A DNA stretch of 36,502 nt from positions 1 to 36,502 of the forward strand of contig CACOIH010000015.1 in assembly GCA_902627245.1 (NCBI GenBank). Reading direction: 5' to 3'. This stretch comes from an uncultured Alphaproteobacteria bacterium. Lineage in GTDB: Bacteria > Pseudomonadota > Alphaproteobacteria > HIMB59 > GCA-002718135. Below the pieces are notes generated by a model that made no database searches, was not told the DNA's origin, and was given only the letters and a program-made list of their open reading frames with translations. Shown here piece after piece: positions 7,988-15,662 of the stretch (position 1 is its first letter; each line of letters begins with the position of its first letter). Both the position numbers and the translations under genes were made by a program.

Positions 7988-8795
7988 TTTTTCTAAGAGA
8001 TTTTACTTTTGTCATAAATTTTTTTGCCCTATTAAAATCTACATTTTTCCAGGTATCACCATTTATTTTTAATGAGGAACCTATGATTACACCATCTGTT
8101 ACTCTAAGAATTTCTTCAACATTTTCTAAATTTACTCCAGTATTTGCTAGTACTGGAGTTTTTGGAATTATTTTACTAACTTCTTTAATTTCTTCTAGTT
8201 TCGCTGATTGGCCCGTAATTTGACCAGATACTAATACAGCATCGGGTATTGAAGAAAATACTGTGCTCTCAGCTCTTTCTGATATTGTCCTTCTATCCAT
8301 TGAGTAAGCAAATTCAGCTGAAATATTATAATACATTTGAATATCTTTTCTACCAAGAGAGTTTCTATATCGCATTGCTTCTCCAGCATTTGGACTCCAA
8401 ATACCCATGTCTGAGGCATAAGTTCCAGTAAATATTTCACGAACAAATTGAGCGTTTGTCGAAACTGCAAGAGCGATTGTGCTCATTGGATCCCACAACA
8501 CATTTACACCAAATGGAACACCAATTTTTTCTGAGAGTTTGCCAATCATATAGGACATAGTTGATAAAGTTGCGCTATTAACTTTTAATTCGTATGGACG
8601 ATCATTTTCGTTTCCAAACATGACTGCATCCACTCCAGCTTTTTGTAAATTCATTAAATCTTTTTCAATAGATTGGTAAATAAAATCTAATCCTTTTTTT
8701 TCATCGTATAATGGAGAACCTGGAAGTGCAGGAAAATGGACCATTGCAATAATGGGTTTCTTTGTTTTAAATAATTTATAAAAATTTTTCTTCAT
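7977..8795 (-). CDS. BtpA/SgcQ-family TIM-barrel protein
   Basis: A 272-residue member of the BtpA family (named after a photosystem I biogenesis factor; E. coli SgcQ is annotated as a putative nucleosidase). Family hallmarks seen are AMVHFPALPGSP (about residues 17-28), GVDAVMFGNENDRPY (54-68), FGVNVLWDP (95-103), the FVREIFTGTYASDMGIW strand, VLVSGQITG and the phosphate-loop-like DGVIIGSSLK near the C-terminus. The last motif suggests binding of a phosphorylated ligand, as in other TIM barrels. It starts 3 nt after the transketolase C-subunit stop and overlaps the M42 gene. Context points to a sugar or nucleoside catabolic step rather than photosynthesis. Family firm, reaction unknown. Confidence 0.85.
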   Translation of the reverse strand: MKKNFYKLFKTKKPIIAMVHFPALPGSPLYDEKKGLDFIYQSIEKDLMNLQKAGVDAVMFGNENDRPYELKVNSATLSTMSYMIGKLSEKIGVPFGVNVLWDPMSTIALAVSTNAQFVREIFTGTYASDMGIWSPNAGEAMRYRNSLGRKDIQMYYNISAEFAYSMDRRTISERAESTVFSSIPDAVLVSGQITGQSAKLEEIKEVSKIIPKTPVLANTGVNLENVEEILRVTDGVIIGSSLKINGDTWKNVDFNRAKKFMTKVKSLRKNAK

Positions 8796-8798
8796 AAC

Positions 8799-9803
8799 TT
8801 AAAGAGCTTCAGCTTTAGAGAGAGAATGAACATCTTCAATGCGTACTTTCCCTAAGTCTTGTTCTTCAATATTTAATTTTTGTCCTATAAATTTTTCTAT
8901 TGCATTAATCAATGCATATGCATCAAAACCATAGTATTTTGTTAGGTATTGCTTAGATCCTCCGTGAGCAAATGTATCTTTAAGGCCTAGTTTTATTAAT
9001 TTTTTTGATAAACCATGCTTTGATATTATTTCTGAAATTGTTGTTCCAAGGCCACCATTTACTAAATGGTTTTCCATTGTAATTACTCCAAGTTTAATAT
9101 TTGAAATTAAATCTAAAATTTTATCTTCATTGAAAGGTTTAAAAGTATGAATATGTAGATGTAAAATAGAAATACCCTGACTTATTAAAGCTGCTCTTGC
9201 TCGTAGCGCTTCTTCTGTACAGATACCTGATGTCATTAGTAAGATATCGGATCCAGAATTTAAAATTCGTATGTCACCTATTTTCAACGGACTATCAAAT
9301 AATCTTGGCACGGCTCCTCTCAGTATTCTACAATAAACAGGTCCATCAACATTATCTGCTTGCTCACATATGCTTTCAACCTCAGCTGCATCACCTGTTT
9401 CAATAACTGTCATGTTTGGTATTGTCCTCATAACTGCTATATCCTCAATCGCCTGATGGGTCATACCTGCTGGTGTTGTAATGCCTGGTAAAAACCCCAT
9501 TATACGAACTCTTCTCCTAGGATAGGCAATTGAAGCTAATAGCTGATCATAAGGTCTTCTATAAGCGAAAACTCCAAATGTATGTATGAATGGAGTAAAA
9601 CCACTCATAGCTAAACCACCAGCAAAACTCATCATATTTTGTTCTGCCATTCCCATAGAAACAAATTGATTTGGATACTCATCTCGAAAGATATCCACTT
9701 CACAAGAAGAAGTAAGGTCTCCGGATAAACATAAGATATTTTTATTTTGAGATGCATACTTTTTAAAGGATGTTCCGTAGGGTTTATTAACTATTTCAGT
9801 CAT
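8799..9803 (-). CDS. Transketolase C-terminal subunit
   Basis: A 334-residue protein equal to the pyrimidine-binding and C-terminal domains of transketolase. With the N-subunit encoded 2 nt upstream it forms a complete thiamine-diphosphate enzyme that moves a two-carbon unit from a ketose phosphate to an aldose phosphate. The catalytic Glu that activates the cofactor is E54 in GMAEQNM. YRRPYDQ (81-87) and THQAIEDIA (115-123) match the phosphate and substrate side of the family. A transketolase C-terminal domain follows from about residue 190. Split transketolases are common in bacterial sugar-utilisation clusters and are usually separate from the housekeeping enzyme, so a dedicated substrate is likely here. 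Confidence 0.88.
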   Translation of the reverse strand: MTEIVNKPYGTSFKKYASQNKNILCLSGDLTSSCEVDIFRDEYPNQFVSMGMAEQNMMSFAGGLAMSGFTPFIHTFGVFAYRRPYDQLLASIAYPRRRVRIMGFLPGITTPAGMTHQAIEDIAVMRTIPNMTVIETGDAAEVESICEQADNVDGPVYCRILRGAVPRLFDSPLKIGDIRILNSGSDILLMTSGICTEEALRARAALISQGISILHLHIHTFKPFNEDKILDLISNIKLGVITMENHLVNGGLGTTISEIISKHGLSKKLIKLGLKDTFAHGGSKQYLTKYYGFDAYALINAIEKFIGQKLNIEEQDLGKVRIEDVHSLSKAEAL

Positions 9804-9805
9804 AC

Positions 9806-10726
9806 TTAATAAATAATTGGATCTATTCCTAATTCTTTAGAAATTTCTAGATTCATTTTATTTCTTTCATCCTCAGATTTGAATCTTACGTAATGAAGTC
9901 TAGGAAATCTGGTTTTTAAAAAATTCATCCCTTTATATGGTGAAGTTCTTGCAAGTATTATTAAAGGCCTACCATCATGTTTTTCATTTTTTGCCTGCCT
10001 CATTGCATTAATATCATGACCATCAATTTCAATACACTTTGCACCAAATGAATTAATTTTTTTATTTATATCGCCAATATCTAAAACATCAGACATAGCA
10101 CCATCAACTTGCTGTTCATTTACATCTATAATTGCCCATAAATTATCTAATTTATAAAATACACTTACTTGAATGGCCTCCCAAATTTGTCCTTCCTGTA
10201 ATTCACCATCTGACATAAAGACACAAGTCTGACCTTTTTCATTATTTAGCTTTCTACCATATGCAATTCCAGCAGCTGTAGATAAACCGATTCCCAATGT
10301 GCCATTATGCATTTCCATACCTGGAGAATGTTCTGCACCAATAATTTCTACTGATGATCCATCTTTATTAAACATTGATAAACCTTCTTCGGACATACGG
10401 CCAACTTCTATTAAAGTTGCGTAAGCTACTAATGCATAATGTGCTGGTGCAAAAATTAATCGATCATAATCTTTGTTATTAGGTCCATTATAACCAGCTC
10501 CTGTTTTGTAATTTTTATTCGATGCACTTGGAACACCTTTAAATTCTTCTGGTATACTTGGTGCAATTGAGTCACCTAGATGTAAAGCCTCATTATATAA
10601 CCAAGCTAACTGTTCTGCAGATGAACATGCCTGACTGAGATAAGCACCGTTATTTTTAATACAATGTTCAAATACTCTTCGTCTTATACCTAAAGCAATT
10701 TTTTCAGAACTTAATGTATTTTTCAC
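9806..10726 (-). CDS. Transketolase N-terminal subunit (divergent)
   Basis: A 306-residue protein equal to the thiamine-pyrophosphate-binding domain of transketolase; the partner is the next gene. The cofactor motif is present as SDGELQEGQ (172-180) followed by N203 in DVNEQQ, and GTLGIGLSTAAGIA (142-155) is typical. Two features are unusual. The SKGH segment of most N-subunits reads APAH (residues 93-96), and a roughly 30-residue Gly/Pro/Asn-rich stretch (about 52-86) precedes it. Both lie near the active-site entrance in transketolases, which hints at a non-standard sugar phosphate. The gene starts 7 nt after the mutarotase stop. Function as a transketolase subunit is well supported; substrate is open. 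Confidence 0.86.
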   Translation of the reverse strand: MKNTLSSEKIALGIRRRVFEHCIKNNGAYLSQACSSAEQLAWLYNEALHLGDSIAPSIPEEFKGVPSASNKNYKTGAGYNGPNNKDYDRLIFAPAHYALVAYATLIEVGRMSEEGLSMFNKDGSSVEIIGAEHSPGMEMHNGTLGIGLSTAAGIAYGRKLNNEKGQTCVFMSDGELQEGQIWEAIQVSVFYKLDNLWAIIDVNEQQVDGAMSDVLDIGDINKKINSFGAKCIEIDGHDINAMRQAKNEKHDGRPLIILARTSPYKGMNFLKTRFPRLHYVRFKSEDERNKMNLEISKELGIDPIIY

Positions 10727-10733
10727 TTAATAA

Positions 10734-11186
10734 CTAAATTATCCAAACAGATCCATCTGGTTTTAAAACACCTTTAGTAAACATAAAACAACCATATGGT
10801 CTTGTATCACTAGTAGTGATTACTGCCATTGCTTTTTTTGCTTCAATATAAAATTTTTGACGTTCTACAGATCCAACTTTCCAATTATCTCCAGAAACTT
10901 TTTTTACAGTATTGATAAGATCTTGATGCACTTCATTTATTTCGTCGGGCTTTCCATCAATTTCCATTCTTTCCACTGGATGAGGAATAAAGCTATCTAA
11001 AGGAAAATGACTTAGTAAAGCTTCAGCAGCTTGAGCTATATTTAAACCATCCATTCTGTAAAGTTTATTGGCATGAGAATAGGATGGAAAATTGGCATCA
11101 CTTAAAACAAATTTATCCCCATGTCCCATAGATCTAATAAGCTGTAAAATTTCAGGGCTTATAAGAGGGTTTACATTAATCAACAT
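10734..11186 (-). CDS. RbsD/FucU-family sugar mutarotase
   Basis: A 150-residue protein of the RbsD/FucU family, which speeds the interconversion of sugar anomers (and pyranose/furanose forms for RbsD), giving kinases and isomerases the form they need. It matches the FucU branch: PLISPEILQLI at the N-terminus, then MGHGDKFVLSDANFP (20-34) with the catalytic H22 and D30, and TSDTRPYGCFMFTKGVL near the C-terminus. The length is that of FucU (about 140-150). A very good ribosome-binding site (AAGGAG, 7 nt spacing) and a possible internal promoter precede it. It sits at the head of the part of the operon carrying transketolase and FGGY kinase. The sugar could be fucose, ribose or another aldose. 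Confidence 0.85.
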   Translation of the reverse strand: MLINVNPLISPEILQLIRSMGHGDKFVLSDANFPSYSHANKLYRMDGLNIAQAAEALLSHFPLDSFIPHPVERMEIDGKPDEINEVHQDLINTVKKVSGDNWKVGSVERQKFYIEAKKAMAVITTSDTRPYGCFMFTKGVLKPDGSVWII

Positions 11187-11193
11187 AATTCAA

Positions 11194-11199
11194 CTCCTT
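11194..11199 (-). promoter_or_regulatory. Strong Shine-Dalgarno AAGGAG for the mutarotase gene
   Basis: On the minus strand AAGGAG lies 7 nt before the ATG at 11186. Most starts in this window have weak sites, so this gene may be translated at a higher level. Confidence 0.75.
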
Positions 11200-11210
11200 T
11201 TTGAAGAAAA

Positions 11211-11219
11211 ATTATAACA
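11211..11219 (-). promoter_or_regulatory. Candidate extended -10 promoter inside the sugar operon
   Basis: The minus strand reads TGTTATAAT, a full match to the extended -10 consensus TGnTATAAT, directly after the aldehyde dehydrogenase stop codon. Transcription would start near 11204, leaving about 18 nt before the mutarotase start, just enough for the AAGGAG site. No -35 hexamer is evident, which an extended -10 does not require. AT-rich DNA makes chance matches common. Confidence 0.4.
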
Positions 11220-11221
11220 CA

Positions 11222-13582
11222 TTACTCGCCGTAAGGTATCCAAATATTTTTTATTTGTGTACTTTCATGAAGAAATTCATTTAAAAAGCTCTCTTCATTA
11301 TTTAACCAATTTATATTTTTTGATTTTGGACACCAATATCTTTTTAAGTTTGAGACAGAATTATTTATAACTTGTTTTCTCTCTTTATCATCTCCACTAA
11401 ATAACCATACACCATCAATATTTTCATGTTCGGATAATACTTTATTTAAGCTATTTTGCTTTGTTGTTAAAAAATTAATATAACCAGCAGGAATATCAGA
11501 TGTATCTAATAATCTGTACATCTCTGAAGCAATCAATGATGTTTTTTCTCCTGGCAAAATAATATTTGCATTACCAGCTGCAAAATTTGAAGCTAATACT
11601 GTTACTAAACTTAAAAGAGGAAATTGATCATCTAATATTGAAGCCATTACACCAATTGGCTCTTTCACTGCAAGAGTTAATCCCCTTATAGGAGGATTAT
11701 GAATATTTCCTTCAAATTTATCTGCCATAGAAGCATAATAGAAAATTCGCTCTTTTGAATTATTAAATTCTTTTAAGGCTTCCTGTTTTTCCAATCCTAT
11801 TAACGAAGATAATAATTCAATAAAATTATTTTCATTATCCTGAAGGTTTTCTGCTAAATAAAATAGTATTTGAGATCTGTTAAAATTACTTAATTGTTTA
11901 TTTTTTACTTTAGATGCAATTTCAACACTGTCTCTTACATCTTTTCTGTTAGCATTTGGAATATCACAAATAAATTTATTTTTATGATTATAGATTGAAA
12001 AGGAATAACCACTGTCTGGTCTTTTTTGTTTTCCACCGATATACAATTTAGGTGTCTTATCAATTAAACTATTCTTGATGTTATTTTTATTAGAGATTTT
12101 TCTTTTGTTTTTTAAAAGAGGAAGTTCTAAGTTAGTATAGGCTCTGATACCTTCAGAACCACCTTCTCTACCAAAACCGCTTTCTTTATATCCACCAAAA
12201 CCACATGAAGCATCAAAAAGATTGGTTGAATTAATCCAAATAACACCGGCCTTAATTTTTGGCGCAATATCTAAAGCTAGATTAATATTTTCAGACCAAA
12301 TACTTGCAGCAAGCCCATATGGTGTATTATTTGCAATTGCTACAGCTTCACTAGGTGTTCTAAATGAAAGACTTGTTAATACTGGACCAAAAACTTCAAC
12401 TTGTGCAATAAAAGATGAAGGTGTTACATTTGTAAATAAAGAAGGTGGATAAAATAATCCATCTGTTGGACAAGACCATGATGGTTGCCATAGTTTATTG
12501 CCCTCCTTTTCAGCTTTTTTTACTAATTGATTAATTTGTTGAAGTTGTATTGGTGCAACAATAGCTCCAATATCAATGGATTTATCAAGAGGATTACCGA
12601 CTCTAAGTTTTTCCATTCTTTTTTTAAGTTTTTTAATAAAAGATTTTTCAATACTTTCTTGAATTAATAATCTTGATCCAGCGCAACAAACTTGTCCCTG
12701 ATTAAACCAGATAGCATCAACAATACCCTCAACTGCACTATCTAAATCTGCATCTTCAAAAACAATAAAAGGTGATTTACCTCCTAACTCCATTGTTAAT
12801 TTTCTATCTGGGTCTGGATTATTTTGAATTATTTTTTTTCCGACTTCTGTTGATCCAGTAAAAGCTATTTTTTTTATGTCCTTATGATTTGTAATATGTT
12901 GACCTGTAGACCCATCTCCAGTGACTATATTTACAACACCTTCAGGAATATTTGCTTTTTGACATAGTTCTGCAAAAAATAAGGCAGTAAGAGATGTATA
13001 TTCTGCTGGTTTTAAAACAACGGTGTTTCCAGTTGCTAAAGCGGGTGCAACCTTCCATGCTAACATGAGTAAGGGAAAATTCCATGGAATTATTTGCCCA
13101 ACAACACCTATAGGTTTATTTTTGAAACTTGTATCTTTTGCAGACCATCCAGCATGATAATAAAAATGTCTTGCTACAAGAGGAATGTCTATATCTCTTG
13201 TCTCTCTTATTGGTTTTCCATTATCAATAGTTTCTAGAACAGACAAAAATCTAGAATTTTTTTGTATCATTCTTGCTAATGCATATAAATATTTAGAACG
13301 TTCAAATGGTGATAATTTTGACCATTTAGGAAATGCCTTTTTTGCGGCTTTTACTGCTAAATCAACATCTTTTTTTGATGAAACTGATAATTTACCAATA
13401 TTTTTTTTATTACTTGGATTTATAATATTTAGTTTTTTGCTTCCTGAAGACTTAACAAATTTATTATTAATAAATATTTTATTTGGACTACTTAATTTAC
13501 TTATCCATAAATAAACCTCAGCACTATCTTCAGGTGCAGGACCGTAAGAAATATTCTTAAAATTTTTAATAATTTTATCCAT
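11222..13582 (-). CDS. Aldehyde dehydrogenase fused to a second, catalytically dead ALDH-like domain
   Basis: A 786-residue protein. Residues 1 to about 490 are a complete NAD(P)-dependent aldehyde dehydrogenase: IIPWNFP with N168, KPAE with K191, the nucleotide-loop GSTEVG (243-248), the general base E265 in MELGGKS, the catalytic C299 in GQVCCAGSR and E396 in EVFGP. Residues about 510-786 repeat the N-terminal half of the fold (EPIGVMASI, DDQFPLL, a weak KPAE-like LPGEK) but have no catalytic Cys or Glu and stop early, so this part is probably structural. Such long two-domain ALDHs are known next to deoC in alphaproteobacteria. The gene follows deoC by 1 nt. DeoC releases acetaldehyde from deoxyribose 5-phosphate, so oxidation of that or a related aldehyde to an acid is the likely role. 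The fusion appears genuine; no frameshift is seen. Confidence 0.88.
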   Translation of the reverse strand: MDKIIKNFKNISYGPAPEDSAEVYLWISKLSSPNKIFINNKFVKSSGSKKLNIINPSNKKNIGKLSVSSKKDVDLAVKAAKKAFPKWSKLSPFERSKYLYALARMIQKNSRFLSVLETIDNGKPIRETRDIDIPLVARHFYYHAGWSAKDTSFKNKPIGVVGQIIPWNFPLLMLAWKVAPALATGNTVVLKPAEYTSLTALFFAELCQKANIPEGVVNIVTGDGSTGQHITNHKDIKKIAFTGSTEVGKKIIQNNPDPDRKLTMELGGKSPFIVFEDADLDSAVEGIVDAIWFNQGQVCCAGSRLLIQESIEKSFIKKLKKRMEKLRVGNPLDKSIDIGAIVAPIQLQQINQLVKKAEKEGNKLWQPSWSCPTDGLFYPPSLFTNVTPSSFIAQVEVFGPVLTSLSFRTPSEAVAIANNTPYGLAASIWSENINLALDIAPKIKAGVIWINSTNLFDASCGFGGYKESGFGREGGSEGIRAYTNLELPLLKNKRKISNKNNIKNSLIDKTPKLYIGGKQKRPDSGYSFSIYNHKNKFICDIPNANRKDVRDSVEIASKVKNKQLSNFNRSQILFYLAENLQDNENNFIELLSSLIGLEKQEALKEFNNSKERIFYYASMADKFEGNIHNPPIRGLTLAVKEPIGVMASILDDQFPLLSLVTVLASNFAAGNANIILPGEKTSLIASEMYRLLDTSDIPAGYINFLTTKQNSLNKVLSEHENIDGVWLFSGDDKERKQVINNSVSNLKRYWCPKSKNINWLNNEESFLNEFLHESTQIKNIWIPYGE

Positions 13583-13583
13583 A

Positions 13584-14528
13584 TTAACCTAATGCTAGCT
13601 TTTCTTTATTTGCATATCGTCCACTTGTGTAATGATATAATTGTCTTTCAATATCAATTAATAAACTAGAAGCACCAATTCGCAATAATTTAGGGTTTAT
13701 CCATTCAAAACCAAGCTCTTCAGCAACTAAAATTAAAAATTCTAAAACAGATTTTGATGTTGATATTCCACCAGCAGGTTTAAAGCCAATTTTTTTTCCT
13801 GTTTTATTGTAAAAATCTCTAATCATTCGAAGCATCACAAGACTGTTGTTTAAGTTAGCATTAACATTTTCTTTGCCTGTTGATGTTTTGATAAAATCAG
13901 CACCTGCCATCATACAAACAAGAGAGGCTTTTGCAACATTACGTAGCGTTTCTAAATCTCCAACACCTAAGATTGCCTTAATTTTAGTATTACCTGCTGT
14001 TTTTTTAAATTCTTTAACTTCATCGTATAATTTATTCCAATTATTCTGAAGAACATAGCCGCGATTAATTACTATATCTATTTCATTTGCTCCATCTCTT
14101 ATAGAGTCACTGATTTCTTGTTTTCTAGTGCCAAAAGAAGATAATCCAGCTGGAAAACCAGTTGAAACTGCCGCTATAGGTAATTGATTATGGATAAGAT
14201 TTATACAATCTTTGATAAGATGATGATATACACAAACGGCTCCAACCCTAATCTCATTTTTACTTAATCCAAGTTCATTCAAAATATCCTTATCAATTGG
14301 ATTAAGTGCTTTATTACATAATCTTTCTACTTTTCCAAAAGTATCATCACCACTTAAAGTGGTTAAGTCTATAAGTGTTATTGCTTTTAACAACCAGGCA
14401 ACTTGATACTCTTTTTTTACCGTTCTTCTTTTCGTTAGGGTTGCTGTACGACGTTCAACAGCACTGAGATTAATTTTAATATTATTTACCCAACTTGTAT
14501 CAAGCTCATAGTATATTTTACTAGTCAT
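13584..14528 (-). CDS. deoC: Deoxyribose-phosphate aldolase
   Basis: A 314-residue DERA aldolase that cleaves 2-deoxy-D-ribose 5-phosphate to acetaldehyde and glyceraldehyde 3-phosphate through a Schiff base. The Schiff-base lysine is K214 in FIKTSTGKE, the second active-site lysine is K250 in GFKPAGGIS, and the active-site Asp is D151 in EIDIVINRG. The opening IDLTTLSGDDT (residues 53-63) and the length place it with the longer, eukaryote-like DERA branch rather than the 250-residue E. coli type. It starts 5 nt after gpsA and ends 1 nt before the aldehyde dehydrogenase. This pairing of aldolase and dehydrogenase is the best clue that a deoxy-sugar phosphate, or a compound giving one, is degraded here. 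Confidence 0.93.
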   Translation of the reverse strand: MTSKIYYELDTSWVNNIKINLSAVERRTATLTKRRTVKKEYQVAWLLKAITLIDLTTLSGDDTFGKVERLCNKALNPIDKDILNELGLSKNEIRVGAVCVYHHLIKDCINLIHNQLPIAAVSTGFPAGLSSFGTRKQEISDSIRDGANEIDIVINRGYVLQNNWNKLYDEVKEFKKTAGNTKIKAILGVGDLETLRNVAKASLVCMMAGADFIKTSTGKENVNANLNNSLVMLRMIRDFYNKTGKKIGFKPAGGISTSKSVLEFLILVAEELGFEWINPKLLRIGASSLLIDIERQLYHYTSGRYANKEKLALG

Positions 14529-14533
14529 AAATT

Positions 14534-15514
14534 TTAAATTACTTCTTCTTTCAATGAACGACTTAATAGCTTTATTAATTCTTCTTTCAAATCATATCTT
14601 TTATAAAGTATATTATATATAGACTCCATAATAGGCATCTCTATTTTATATTTTTGAGAAATATTAAAAACTGCTTCAACTGTATAATAACCCTCTGTTA
14701 CTTCTTGAGATTTTAATAAATCTGCATAATTTTCAAATTTTGAAGATGCAATTTTGATACCAAATTTAGTATTTCTTGAACTTTCAGAACTACAAGTAAG
14801 TATTAAATCTCCTAGTCCTGATAAGCCAAATAAAGTATTTTTATTAGCCTTAAAGATTTCCGCAAATCTTGTTATTTCAGCAAATGACCTTGAGATGAGA
14901 GCACTTTTTGCATTTTCGCCTAAATTTAAACCCTGAGATATACCAGCTGCAATTGCATATATATTTTTTAAAGCACCACCAATTTGAGCACCTATTATAT
15001 CACTTGTATAATAAACCCTAAATTCCTTGTGGGTTATTAATTTAGAAATATTTTCAAAATTTGATTTATCTTTTGTTGCTAAGGTTACAGCAGTAGGAAG
15101 ATTTTGTGCAACTTCTGTTGAGAAAGATGGGCCTGATAAAATACTTACACTATTAAAAGGCATCAATTCTTCTATAACTTCTGTTAGAAATTTTGATGAT
15201 GATATTTCTATTCCTTTAGAACAAATAACGATGTTATGTTTTTTATTATGAAATTGTTTTTGCGAAACCACTTCTCTAATCCTTTGAGCAGGTAATGCAA
15301 TAAATAGGTATTTAGAACTTTTTAATTCCTTTAAAGATGATGTAGCGGAAACATTTTCATTAAATGAGGAATATTTAAGCTTAGGATTTAATTTGTGATC
15401 ATTAATTGATTTAACAATATTTTCATCTCTTGCATAAATTAAAACCTTATTTTTGCTTAAAATTCTTGCAAGGGCACTACCCCATACACCACCGCCAATA
15501 ATACCTATAGTCAT
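14534..15514 (-). CDS. gpsA: Glycerol-3-phosphate dehydrogenase [NAD(P)+]
   Basis: A 326-residue GpsA, which reduces dihydroxyacetone phosphate to sn-glycerol 3-phosphate for phospholipid synthesis in the cytoplasm. The N-terminal Rossmann motif is GIIGGGVWGSALA (4-16). K100 (SKGIE), the catalytic K183 in ALKNIYAIAAG, D236 in GLGDLILTC and R247-N248 are all present. I place the start at the ATG at 15514, because AGAGGT lies 5 nt upstream and the Rossmann strand begins right after it; an in-frame start at 15550 would add 12 unlikely residues. It heads the leftward sugar operon (5 nt before deoC) and diverges from livK. It may mark the core-genome edge of the island, or supply a route for DHAP made by the pathway. 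Confidence 0.92.
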   Translation of the reverse strand: MTIGIIGGGVWGSALARILSKNKVLIYARDENIVKSINDHKLNPKLKYSSFNENVSATSSLKELKSSKYLFIALPAQRIREVVSQKQFHNKKHNIVICSKGIEISSSKFLTEVIEELMPFNSVSILSGPSFSTEVAQNLPTAVTLATKDKSNFENISKLITHKEFRVYYTSDIIGAQIGGALKNIYAIAAGISQGLNLGENAKSALISRSFAEITRFAEIFKANKNTLFGLSGLGDLILTCSSESSRNTKFGIKIASSKFENYADLLKSQEVTEGYYTVEAVFNISQKYKIEMPIMESIYNILYKRYDLKEELIKLLSRSLKEEVI

Positions 15515-15519
15515 AACGG

Positions 15520-15525
15520 ACCTCT
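15520..15525 (-). promoter_or_regulatory. Shine-Dalgarno AGAGGT that sets the gpsA start
   Basis: The minus strand reads AGAGGT with 5 nt before the ATG at 15514. It argues against the upstream in-frame start at 15550. Confidence 0.65.
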
Positions 15526-15662
15526 TATCTTCTGTGACAAATGAAGTCAATTTATGGTTTTTCTTGGTTTTTTAGTCATTTTTTTTGAAAAAACTGCATG
15601 ATTGATTTTTGTAACTAGTATAAGAGTGAAAATATTAAAAAGTATACTTTTTTGGAGGAAAT
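15526..15662. promoter_or_regulatory. Divergent gpsA/livK promoter region
   Basis: This gap must serve both gpsA (leftward) and livK (rightward). On the + strand TATAAG at 15619-15624 is a 5/6 match to the -10 consensus and would give a leader of about 30 nt ahead of the strong GGAGGA (15654-15659) of livK; its -35 is poor. On the minus strand TTGACT at 15545-15550 looks like a -35, but the matching -10 position would fall on the gpsA ribosome-binding site, so the gpsA promoter is unresolved. Confidence 0.35.

Noticed and set aside
11222-13582. Two separate ALDH genes joined by a sequencing frameshift
   Set aside because: The reading frame is continuous through the linker and the second domain lacks the catalytic half entirely, which a frameshift would not explain.
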